A stretch of 15,923 nucleotides of DNA from DATJPY01 sp035506135. GTDB taxonomy: Bacteria; Myxococcota_A; UBA9160; PR03. The notes beneath the pieces are model-generated. The model had not been told where the DNA came from. It made no database searches and saw nothing but the letters and a program-made list of their open reading frames with translations. Numbering within the stretch: the first letter of the stretch is position 1; every line of letters begins with the position of its first letter. Both the position numbers and the translations under genes were made by a program. Below are positions 1 through 5,941 of this stretch, one piece after another. The DNA lies in assembly GCA_035506135.1 (NCBI GenBank), contig DATJPY010000033.1, positions 1 to 15,923 on the forward strand, in the 5' to 3' direction.

Positions 1-1
1 G

Positions 2-520
2 GTCGCCATCATCGGGATCCTGGCGGCGATCGCCATCCCGAACTTCCTGCGCTTCCAGCTGCGCGCCAAGTCGAGCGAGGGCAAGACCAACCTCGCCGCG
101 ATCCGCACGGCGGAAGAGGGCTACTTCGCCGAGTTCGGGACGTTCATCGTGTCGGGCGCGGTCCCGGCCGCCGGTATCCCCGGCACGTCGAAGAAGCCCT
201 GGGACGTGCCGAACGCCGGCTGCCCGAACTGCTTCGACACGCTCGGCTGGTCGCCCGAGGGCGACGTCTACTTCCAGTACGACACCGTGGGGACGGGCGC
301 GGCGCCCGAGACCGTGTTCACCGCGCATGCGGTGGCGGACATCGACGGCGACGGCGTGAACCAGGAGTGGGGCTACGTGCATCCGCTCCCGGACCTGACC
401 GGCTCCCAGGCGGACGGCGCCTGCCCCAACACCGGCGTCTACAACCCGGTGACGGCGGCGAACGACCTGCTGTCGACGGTGGGTCCGTGCAACAACGTCT
501 CCGGCCAGAGCGTGTTCTAG
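2..520 (+). CDS. pilA: Type IV pilin (PilA-like), 5' truncated by the window edge
   Basis: Structural subunit of the type IV pilus, exported and assembled at the inner membrane after cleavage by a prepilin peptidase. The open frame enters at base 2 and gives 172 visible residues. The first visible residues, VAIIGILAAIAIPNFLRFQ, are the distal part of the hydrophobic N-terminal helix of class IVa pilins. Roughly the first nine mature residues, the leader and the start codon lie left of the window. The globular part has four cysteines, a GWSPEGDVYFQY strand region and a D-x-D-G-D-G loop (bases 338-373) that looks like a partial EF-hand calcium loop. It is followed by a strong hairpin, then a second pilin with the same layout, and further on by pilG, pilH, pilI and pilD homologues. 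The fold is certain; that it is the major pilin is inferred from position. A minor pilin or pseudopilin is possible. Confidence 0.93.
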   Translation, partial: VAIIGILAAIAIPNFLRFQLRAKSSEGKTNLAAIRTAEEGYFAEFGTFIVSGAVPAAGIPGTSKKPWDVPNAGCPNCFDTLGWSPEGDVYFQYDTVGTGAAPETVFTAHAVADIDGDGVNQEWGYVHPLPDLTGSQADGACPNTGVYNPVTAANDLLSTVGPCNNVSGQSVF

Positions 521-533
521 CAGAGCAGGATTC

Positions 534-559
534 GGGGGCCGGGCTACGGCCCGGCCCCC
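534..559 (+). terminator. Perfect 11-bp hairpin with UACG tetraloop between the two pilin genes
   Basis: Bases 534-544 (GGGGGCCGGGC) pair perfectly with 549-559 (GCCCGGCCCCC) around the loop TACG. This gives a C(UACG)G tetraloop, the very stable UNCG class. It begins 13 bases after the first pilin stop and ends 31 bases before the second pilin start. The bases after it (CCTTCCGCC) form only a weak pyrimidine tract, so it may be an attenuator or a 3'-end stabiliser rather than a full intrinsic terminator. The effect on transcription is inferred. Confidence 0.7.
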
Positions 560-577
560 CCTTCCGCCCCGCTTCCC

Positions 578-583
578 AGGAGG
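578..583 (+). promoter_or_regulatory. Strong Shine-Dalgarno sequence that fixes the GTG start of the second pilin
   Basis: AGGAGG lies seven bases upstream of the GTG at 591. An ATG at 584 is in another frame and too close to be used. The GTG gives a proper prepilin leader, so the motif decides the start. Confidence 0.8.
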
Positions 584-590
584 ATGGACC

Positions 591-1181
591 GTGCGCCCCG
601 CTCTCGACCGCAACCACCAAGGTTTCACGCTGCTCGAGGCCATGATCGTCGTGGCGATCATCGGGATCCTCGCAGCGATCGCGATCCCGGCCTTCCAGAA
701 CTACCAGAGCCGCTCGAAGCGGGCCGAGGCCTACACCAACCTCTCGGCCATCGCCGACGCGGAGAAGGCCTACTTCAGCGAGTACAACGCGTACGTGGCC
801 GTGACGAATCCGCAGCCGAGCACCGCGGGCGCGGCGACCATCGGCCCGAGCAAGCGCATGTGGCCGCTGGCCGCCGACGTGCCCTCGCCGAATGGCTTCG
901 GCACGGTCGGCTGGCAGCCCGAGGGCGCCGTCTTCTACGACTACGGCGTCAACACCCAGGGCGCGGGCGGCTGTGCCGCCAACGCGGACTGCTTCACTGC
1001 GAGCGCCTACGGAGATGCCGACGGCGACCTCGCGGTTGCGGTGCTGGAGTACGTCCAGCCCAACGCTGCCGGCGACGTGGCGCCCGACCTGGCCTTCGGA
1101 TACGGCCCGCCGACCGATCCCGGAACGGGTCGCGTGATCCTGAACGCGGTCGCGCTGAACTACGCGGGAGCTCTCTACTAG
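591..1181 (+). CDS. Second type IV pilin (prepilin), complete
   Basis: A 196-residue type IV prepilin starting at GTG. The leader is 11 residues ending in Gly11, followed by the cleavage-site sequence FTLLEAM. Glu16, the fifth mature residue, is the conserved glutamate of type IV pilins. Residues 12-33 form the hydrophobic assembly helix, and Cys128 and Cys134 could form a disulphide. Residues 142-153 (DADGDLAVAVLE) match an EF-hand-like loop in the acidic positions 1, 3, 5 and 12. Its general layout (Gly-Trp-x-Pro-Glu-Gly, then an Asp-rich loop, then E/W-x-Y-V) matches the upstream pilin, so the two look like tandem paralogues that have diverged strongly after the helix. PilD downstream is the expected processing enzyme. 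Whether it is a second major subunit, a minor pilin or an alternative pilin cannot be read from the sequence. Confidence 0.93.
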   Translation: MRPALDRNHQGFTLLEAMIVVAIIGILAAIAIPAFQNYQSRSKRAEAYTNLSAIADAEKAYFSEYNAYVAVTNPQPSTAGAATIGPSKRMWPLAADVPSPNGFGTVGWQPEGAVFYDYGVNTQGAGGCAANADCFTASAYGDADGDLAVAVLEYVQPNAAGDVAPDLAFGYGPPTDPGTGRVILNAVALNYAGALY

Positions 1182-1201
1182 AGCGCTGACGCAGGGCGGC
1201 G

Positions 1202-1221
1202 CCGGCGCGAGAGCGCGCCGG
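1202..1221 (+). terminator. GC-rich hairpin after the second pilin, possible terminator
   Basis: CCGGCGCG at 1202-1209 pairs perfectly with CGCGCCGG at 1214-1221 around the loop AGAG, 20 bases after the pilin stop codon. No U-tract follows, so it may be a weak terminator or mRNA-stabilising structure that keeps pilin transcript levels above those of pilGHI. The structure is seen; the role is inferred. Confidence 0.4.
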
Positions 1222-1250
1222 ACACCGCGCACCGCCGGTGGGAGGGATCG

Positions 1251-2195
1251 GTGGCCTCGGTCTCGTCGCGACCCGTCGTCCGCCTCGCAGTCGCCGCGCT
1301 CGCCTTCGGAGTCGCGCTGGCCGCCCAGGCGCGGCTTCCGGCACCGCCTTCGGCGGAGCAGTCGGCTCCGCTCGTGCCCGAGCCCGGGGCCGCGCGTATC
1401 GCGGCGCTCGGCTTCGACTCGGTCCTCTCCGACTTCTACTGGCTGCGCGCGGTGCAGGTCGTGGGTGCCGACCCCGGAAGCCTCCGGGCCGCCGCACCGC
1501 TGCTCGGGCGGCTCGTCGACCTGGTGGCCGGGCTCGACCCCTGGGTCGACCATCCCTACCGGTTCGCAGCGATCTGGATCAGCGAGGTGCCGGAGGCACT
1601 CCCGACGGCAGACCGCCTGCTCGAGCGCGGCATCGCCTACCACCCGCTCGACTGGCGCAATCGCTTCTACCTGAGCTTCAACCTGTTCTACTACCAGCAC
1701 GACGCAGCGGCTGCGGCGCGCGAGCTCGAGCCTGCCGTGGGGATGTCCGGCGCACCCTCCTACCTGGGGCGACTCTTCGCGCGCCTGCAGGCACAGGACG
1801 GTGATCTCGACGTCGTGGTCGCCTATCTGCAGACCTTGCTGCGCAACGCGCCGGACGAGTGGCATCGCGCCGACTACGCGAAGGCCCTCGACGAGGTCGA
1901 GACCGAGCGGCGCGCGCGGCTCCTCGATCAGGCCCGCGAGCTCTATCGGCAGCGGACGGGCCGCGATATCGAGCGCGTCGCAGACCTCGCGTCGCCGGCG
2001 CGCGATGCGGTGATGCCGGAGCTGCCGACGGATCTGCACGGGGGGGAATGGGTGATCGATCCCGACGGACGGATCGTCTCGAGCTACTACGGACACCGGT
2101 ACGAGGTCAACGACGAGAATCGGGTCGCGCGGGCGCAGCATGGTCTCCGGGAAGGGCAGCGGCAGGCCGCCGCGGTGGAGAGCTCTCCTCGATGA
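1251..2195 (+). CDS. pilG: PilG-like membrane-anchored helical (TPR-like) pilus assembly protein
   Basis: A 314-residue protein starting at GTG, preceded by a GGGAGGG ribosome-binding sequence at 1240-1246. Residues 8-27 are a hydrophobic signal or anchor segment, so the body is probably periplasmic. A striking motif at 54-69 (GFDSVLSDFYWLRAVQ) resembles the conserved start of helical-repeat proteins found next to ABC transporters in deltaproteobacteria. The middle (about 80-230) is predicted mostly helical with TPR-like spacing, and 264-280 ends in a GEWVIDPDGRIVSSYY strand segment. The stop overlaps the pilH start (ATGA). It lies between pilin and the pilH/pilI ABC genes, the place of pilG in Myxococcus xanthus, where pilG, pilH and pilI are needed for pilus formation. 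The assignment rests mainly on synteny; the sequence itself says only anchored helical protein. Confidence 0.75.
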   Translation: MASVSSRPVVRLAVAALAFGVALAAQARLPAPPSAEQSAPLVPEPGAARIAALGFDSVLSDFYWLRAVQVVGADPGSLRAAAPLLGRLVDLVAGLDPWVDHPYRFAAIWISEVPEALPTADRLLERGIAYHPLDWRNRFYLSFNLFYYQHDAAAAARELEPAVGMSGAPSYLGRLFARLQAQDGDLDVVVAYLQTLLRNAPDEWHRADYAKALDEVETERRARLLDQARELYRQRTGRDIERVADLASPARDAVMPELPTDLHGGEWVIDPDGRIVSSYYGHRYEVNDENRVARAQHGLREGQRQAAAVESSPR

Positions 2196-3133
2196 GCGCC
2201 GCCGACGAAGTCGTCCGCGTCGAGGGGCTCGTGAAGGAGTTCCGCAGCGGGCTCGGGCTTCGCGCGAAGCGCGTGCTGCACGGCGTCTCGTTCTCGGTGC
2301 GCGCGGGCGAGATCTTCGGCTTCGTCGGCCCGAACGGGGCCGGGAAGACGACGACGCTCAAGATCCTGATGGGGCTGATTCGCGCCACCCGCGGCCGCGC
2401 CAGCGTGCTCGGCCACGACGTGCGCGAGACCGAGTTCCGGCGCCACGTGGGCTTCCTGCCCGAGGCGCCGTACTTCTACGACTATCTCTCGGGCCGCGAG
2501 TTCCTGCGCTTCTACGCCCGGCTCGGCGGCGTGCCCCGCGCGGAGCGCGCGGCGCGCGTCGAGACGCTGCTCGCGTGGGTCGGGCTCGAGGGCGCGGGCG
2601 ACGCGCGCCTGCGCACCTACTCGAAGGGCATGCTGCAGCGCATCGGCATCGCGCAGGCGCTGGTCCACGACCCGCGCGTGGTCTTCCTCGACGAGCCGAT
2701 GAGCGGCCTCGATCCGATCGGCCGCAAGGAGATCCGCGACCTGATCCGGCGCCTCCAGGCCGAGGGCAAGACCGTCTTCATGAACACCCACATCCTGTCG
2801 GACGTGGAGATGCTGTGCGACCGGGTCGCGATCATCGTGCAGGGAGAGATCCGCTTCGAGGGCTCGGGGCACGCCGCGCTGGCCGACGAGGATCGCGAGG
2901 CCGAGCTGGTGCTGACGGGCGTCCCGCCGGCGCTGGCCGAGGCGCTGGCCGAGGGCCGCGGCTCGGCGCTGCGCGGCGTCGGCGAGCGCATCGAGCTCTC
3001 GGTCCCGCACAAGCAGGTCGGCGAGGTGCTGGCACGGGCGCTTGCGGCGGGCGCCCACGTGGTGTCCGTCGCGCCGCGGCGCGCGTCGCTCGAGTCGATC
3101 TTCCTGTCCGCGGTGGAGGGGGGTCGCCGATGA
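2192..3133 (+). CDS. pilH: ABC transporter ATP-binding protein, PilH type
   Basis: A 313-residue ATPase subunit of an ABC-2-type exporter. Motifs are complete: Walker A GPNGAGKT at 46-53, signature YSKGM at 143-147, Walker B VVFLDEP at 163-169, D-loop SGLD at 171-174 and switch His200. The Q-loop position reads LPE (Glu91) instead of glutamine, a variant common in this exporter branch. A C-terminal extension of about 80 residues follows the ATPase core. The ATG lies in an ATGA overlap with the upstream pilG stop, with GGAG about 11 bases upstream, and its own stop overlaps the pilI start. These overlaps imply one translationally coupled unit with the permease. In Myxococcus the equivalent PilH is required for pili; the substrate is unknown. 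The ATPase call is certain and the PilH name is inferred from order. Confidence 0.9.
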   Translation: MSAADEVVRVEGLVKEFRSGLGLRAKRVLHGVSFSVRAGEIFGFVGPNGAGKTTTLKILMGLIRATRGRASVLGHDVRETEFRRHVGFLPEAPYFYDYLSGREFLRFYARLGGVPRAERAARVETLLAWVGLEGAGDARLRTYSKGMLQRIGIAQALVHDPRVVFLDEPMSGLDPIGRKEIRDLIRRLQAEGKTVFMNTHILSDVEMLCDRVAIIVQGEIRFEGSGHAALADEDREAELVLTGVPPALAEALAEGRGSALRGVGERIELSVPHKQVGEVLARALAAGAHVVSVAPRRASLESIFLSAVEGGRR

Positions 3134-3906
3134 GATCGCTCGAGCGGATCGCGGCCGTTGCCGCCAACACGATGCGCGAGGCGGTGCGCAGCCGCGTGCT
3201 CTACACGCTGCTGTTCTTCGCGCTGGCGCTGATCGGCACCGGGGTCCTGCTCTCGACGCTCTCGTACGTGGAGCAGGACCGCATCCTGCAGGACGTCGGC
3301 TTCGCGGCGATCCGGGTGTTCGGGGTCGCGATCGCGATCTTCGTCGGCATCGGCCTGGTGCACAGGGAGATCGACCGCCGCACCATCTTCACGATCCTCT
3401 CGAAGCCGATCGGCCGCAGCGAGTTCCTGCTCGGCAAGTACTTCGGGCTGCTCGCCACGCTGTGGCTGCAGGTGGGCGTCATGGCGGTGGGCTTTGCCGC
3501 GGTGTCGCTCGCGACGCACGCCCCGCTCGGCCGCGTGCACGCCGCGGCATTCGCGCTGATCGGGGTCGAGCTGGCCGTGGTGGTCGCGATCGCGCTGCTC
3601 TTCTCGGCGTTCGCGAGCCCGATGCTGGCGTCGCTGTTCACCGCGGGCCTCTGGCTGATCGGGCATCTCTCCCGCGACCTCCGAAACCTCGGCTCGCAGT
3701 CGAGCGCCGACTCCGTGAAGCTCGCGACCGAGTGGCTCTACCGCGCGCTTCCCGACCTCTCCGCCTTCGATCTGACGCAGCACGCCGCGCACGGCCTTCC
3801 GATCGCGGCCTCGGACGTCGCGCTGCCGCTTGCCTACGGCCTCGGGTGGGTCGCCCTCGCGCTGGTGGCGGCCACCTGGGTCTTCGAGCGGCGCGACTTC
3901 CGCTAG
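3130..3906 (+). CDS. pilI: ABC-2 type transporter permease, PilI type
   Basis: A 258-residue membrane protein that would form the channel for the adjacent ATPase. About six hydrophobic segments are visible, near residues 24-44, 58-78, 104-127, 138-160, 164-182 and 232-252. Between the second and third is the charged cytoplasmic motif EIDRRTIFTILSKPIGRSEF, typical of bacterial ABC-2 permeases that contact the ATPase. The protein ends in the basic tail ERRDFR. The ATG start overlaps the ATPase stop (ATGA). Only nine bases separate its stop from pilD, so pilG, pilH, pilI and pilD probably share a transcript. Its place matches pilI of Myxococcus xanthus. The transported molecule cannot be deduced. 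Confidence 0.87.
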   Translation: MRSLERIAAVAANTMREAVRSRVLYTLLFFALALIGTGVLLSTLSYVEQDRILQDVGFAAIRVFGVAIAIFVGIGLVHREIDRRTIFTILSKPIGRSEFLLGKYFGLLATLWLQVGVMAVGFAAVSLATHAPLGRVHAAAFALIGVELAVVVAIALLFSAFASPMLASLFTAGLWLIGHLSRDLRNLGSQSSADSVKLATEWLYRALPDLSAFDLTQHAAHGLPIAASDVALPLAYGLGWVALALVAATWVFERRDFR

Positions 3907-3915
3907 CCTCAGCCG

Positions 3916-4743
3916 ATGGCCTTCGCCGCCGTTGCCGCGCTGGTCGGCGCCATCGTCGGCTCCTTCCTGAACGTCGTGATCCACCGGCTGCCGCGCGGCG
4001 AGTCGATCGTGCGGCCGGGCTCGCGCTGTCCCGCCTGCGGGCGCCCGATCAAGCCGTGGAACAACGTGCCGATCCTGGCGTGGCTCTGGCTGCGCGGGCG
4101 CTGCCCCGACTGCGGGGCCGGCATCGCCGCGCGCTATCCGCTGGTGGAGGCCGCCACCGCGGCGCTCTTTGCCGGGATCGGGCTGCGCTTCGGCGCGACG
4201 CCGATGACGCCGCTCTGGATGGCGTTCGCCGCCGCGCTGCTCGCGGCCGCGGCGATCGACTTCGAGCATCGCGTGATTCCCGACGAGATCTCGCTCGGCG
4301 GGCTCGCCGTCGGCCTCACGCTGGTGCCGGCCGCGCACGTGCTGGAGGGCGTCGCCGCGCGCGACGCGCTCCTTCACGCCTTCGGCGGCGCGTTGCTGGG
4401 CGGCGGCCTGCTCTGGATCGTCGGATTCGTCCACGCGCGCGTGTGCGCCGCCGCCGGCCGCCGCTTCGAGCACTGGCCCGGCGACGGCGAGGCGTTCCCT
4501 CGCCCCGCCTCGCTCGACTACTGGACGTGGTTCCCCGGCATGGGCTTCGGCGACGTCAAGCTGCTCGCGATGATCGGGGCCTTCGTCGGGCCGGAGGGCG
4601 TGGTGGAGACGCTGGTCGCCGCCTCGCTCGCGGGCCTGCTGTTCGGCCTCGCCTGGGCCGCCGTGCGGCGCTCGTGGTCCACGCCGTTCGGCTTCGGGCC
4701 GATGCTCGCGGCCGGCGCGCTCCTCGCTGTGCTCGTCGCGTAG
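3916..4743 (+). CDS. pilD: Prepilin peptidase / N-methyltransferase PilD
   Basis: A 275-residue inner-membrane aspartic protease that removes prepilin leaders and N-methylates the new first residue. The N-terminal cytoplasmic domain begins with GSFLNVVIHRLPRGES and has two CxxC pairs (Cys38/41 and Cys63/66), the zinc-binding form linked to the methyltransferase region. Catalytic aspartates are Asp115 (in IDFEHRVIPD) and Asp213 (in the GFGDVK motif). Several transmembrane helices follow. A hydrophilic stretch of about 30 residues (about 173-205) precedes the second catalytic motif and looks longer than usual. The start is the first ATG after pilI; no strong ribosome-binding site is visible, which suggests coupling to pilI. 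The two upstream pilins are obvious substrates. Confidence 0.96.
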   Translation: MAFAAVAALVGAIVGSFLNVVIHRLPRGESIVRPGSRCPACGRPIKPWNNVPILAWLWLRGRCPDCGAGIAARYPLVEAATAALFAGIGLRFGATPMTPLWMAFAAALLAAAAIDFEHRVIPDEISLGGLAVGLTLVPAAHVLEGVAARDALLHAFGGALLGGGLLWIVGFVHARVCAAAGRRFEHWPGDGEAFPRPASLDYWTWFPGMGFGDVKLLAMIGAFVGPEGVVETLVAASLAGLLFGLAWAAVRRSWSTPFGFGPMLAAGALLAVLVA

Positions 4744-4790
4744 GTTGGTCGCTGAGCTGCAGCGCGTCCTGATGAACTTCGCTCGCCTTC

Positions 4791-4819
4791 GGCTCGCTGC
4801 GCGGGCTCGCTTCGCGAGC
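4791..4819. repeat. 13-base tandem repeat with embedded hairpin between convergent pilD and ubiA
   Basis: GGCTCGCTGCGCG (4791-4803) is followed directly by GGCTCGCTTCGCG (4804-4816), one mismatch in 13. The second copy is part of a hairpin, GCTCGC at 4805-4810 with GCGAGC at 4814-4819 around TTC. The 123-base gap between the converging genes has no coding sequence that I can support. The hairpin could act as a weak bidirectional terminator, but neither side has a clear T-tract. Confidence 0.5.
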
Positions 4820-4866
4820 GCTTGCGTGAGTATTCCAGACGATCGGATTGCCTCGGAGGAGACGTG

Positions 4867-5739
4867 TCAGAGCGCTCCGAGACTCCAGGCGGTCGCGAGC
4901 AGCCAGCCGAGCGCGCACACCTGCAGCGTGCGCGAGCCGTAGGCCATCTCGACCGGCGACACCATCACCTGGTTCAGGCTCGCGAGCCGCAGGTAGTGGA
5001 GGAGCCCGAACGCCACGAAGGGAAGGCCCGCCAGCTCCCGCCCGGGCAGGAATACCTTCGCCTCCTGGCTGTAGAGCGAGTACGAGAGCAGCGTGATGCC
5101 GACCGAGATCCCCATCGCCTGATCGAGGAAGCCCGCGTTGTAGCCGAGCCGCGCGGGGCGCTCCTCGGCGCCCTTGCCGCGCGCCAGGTCCGCGCGGCGC
5201 TTGGCGAAGCTCAGGAACAGCGCCACCCAGAACGAGCAGATCAGGAGCCAGGTCGACGGCGGCGCGTCGACGAGCGCGCAGCCCACGAGCACACGCAGCA
5301 GGAATCCCGCGGCGAGCAGGAAGACGTCGAGCAGCGGCACGTTCTTGCCGCCGAGCGTGTAGACCGCGTTCAGGGCGACGTACACCAGGAGCAGGTCGCC
5401 GACGGCCCGATGCCCGCTCGCGAAGCCGAGCGCGAGGCCGGCGACGAGGAGGGCCACGCCGTAGGGCAGGGCGACCTTCGGCGGGACCGCGCCGGACGCG
5501 ATCGGGCGGTGTCGCTTCTGCGGATGTGCGCGATCGGACTCCGCGTCGCGCAGGTCGTTCAGCGCGTAGACGCCCGATGCGGTGATGCAGAACGCGACCA
5601 CGCCGAGGGCGAATCCGACCGGCTCGATCGTCGCGCCCGCGCGCAGCGCGAACGGCAGCGGCAGCACGATGAAGACGGACTTCGCCCAGTCGCGCGGGCG
5701 GGCCAGGCGCACGAGCGCCTTCACCATCGATCCACCCAT
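4867..5739 (-). CDS. UbiA-family prenyltransferase, decaprenyl-phosphate phosphoribosyltransferase-like
   Basis: A 290-residue polytopic membrane enzyme of the UbiA superfamily. The first aspartate motif NDLRDAESD (61-69) is followed by HPQKRHRPIASG, a combination typical of decaprenyl-phosphate phosphoribosyltransferases, which join phosphoribosyl pyrophosphate to a polyprenyl phosphate for cell-surface arabinose or ribose donors. A second conserved segment, FAKRRADL near 178-185, corresponds to the family's second motif region. About eight hydrophobic helices are visible. The start is ambiguous: ATG at 5739 gives MGGSMVK and ATG at 5727 gives MVKALVRLARP; both precede the first conserved residues. 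No partner genes for arabinose-lipid synthesis lie nearby, so the substrate remains open; another UbiA-type prenyl transfer is possible. It lies downstream of gltX and the tRNA on the same strand and may be cotranscribed with them. Confidence 0.85.
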   Translation of the reverse strand: MGGSMVKALVRLARPRDWAKSVFIVLPLPFALRAGATIEPVGFALGVVAFCITASGVYALNDLRDAESDRAHPQKRHRPIASGAVPPKVALPYGVALLVAGLALGFASGHRAVGDLLLVYVALNAVYTLGGKNVPLLDVFLLAAGFLLRVLVGCALVDAPPSTWLLICSFWVALFLSFAKRRADLARGKGAEERPARLGYNAGFLDQAMGISVGITLLSYSLYSQEAKVFLPGRELAGLPFVAFGLLHYLRLASLNQVMVSPVEMAYGSRTLQVCALGWLLATAWSLGAL

Positions 5740-5825
5740 CCCGAGCTCTCTCGTCTCGAGGATCGCGAGGACCTCCGCGGCGATCACCGCGAGAGTGGCT
5801 GAAGGGGGGAGCCGGCGGCCGTCCG

Positions 5826-5899
5826 TGGATCCCCGGGAAGGATTCGAACCTTCATTGACGGGGCCAGAACCCGTTGTCCTGCCGTTAGACGACCGGGGA
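5826..5899 (-). tRNA. tRNA-Gln (anticodon CTG), with encoded CCA
   Basis: The minus strand folds as a full cloverleaf. The 7-bp acceptor pairs 5893-5899 with 5830-5836. The D arm has GG in the loop. The anticodon stem is ACGGG/CCCGT around loop TTCTGGC (anticodon CTG, reading CAG). The T arm is GAAGG/CCTTC around TTCGAAT, and the variable loop has four bases. CCA is encoded at 5828-5826. The first acceptor pair is U1-A72, which fits glutamine tRNA and is an identity element for the GatCAB amidotransferase route. The discriminator base reads U, whereas G73 is more familiar for tRNA-Gln. It lies 42 bases downstream of gltX on the same strand. Confidence 0.95.
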
Positions 5900-5941
5900 G
5901 CCGTACCGGCGCGTGATTGGTAACCGAGCCCGCGCCGCTTC

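Noticed and set aside
318..2141. 607-codon open frame on the minus strand across the pilins and pilG
   Set aside because: It is antisense to well-supported genes, has Arg/Ala/His/Asp-rich low-information composition and shows no family motif. Long shadow frames are expected at this GC content.
4745..4942. 65-codon plus-strand frame after pilD
   Set aside because: It runs into the antisense of ubiA, is built on the tandem 13-mer and lacks a ribosome-binding site or recognisable motif.
5776..5791. Small hairpin CGCGG/CCGCG between ubiA and the tRNA
   Set aside because: A 5-bp stem without a U-tract occurs often by chance in DNA this GC-rich.
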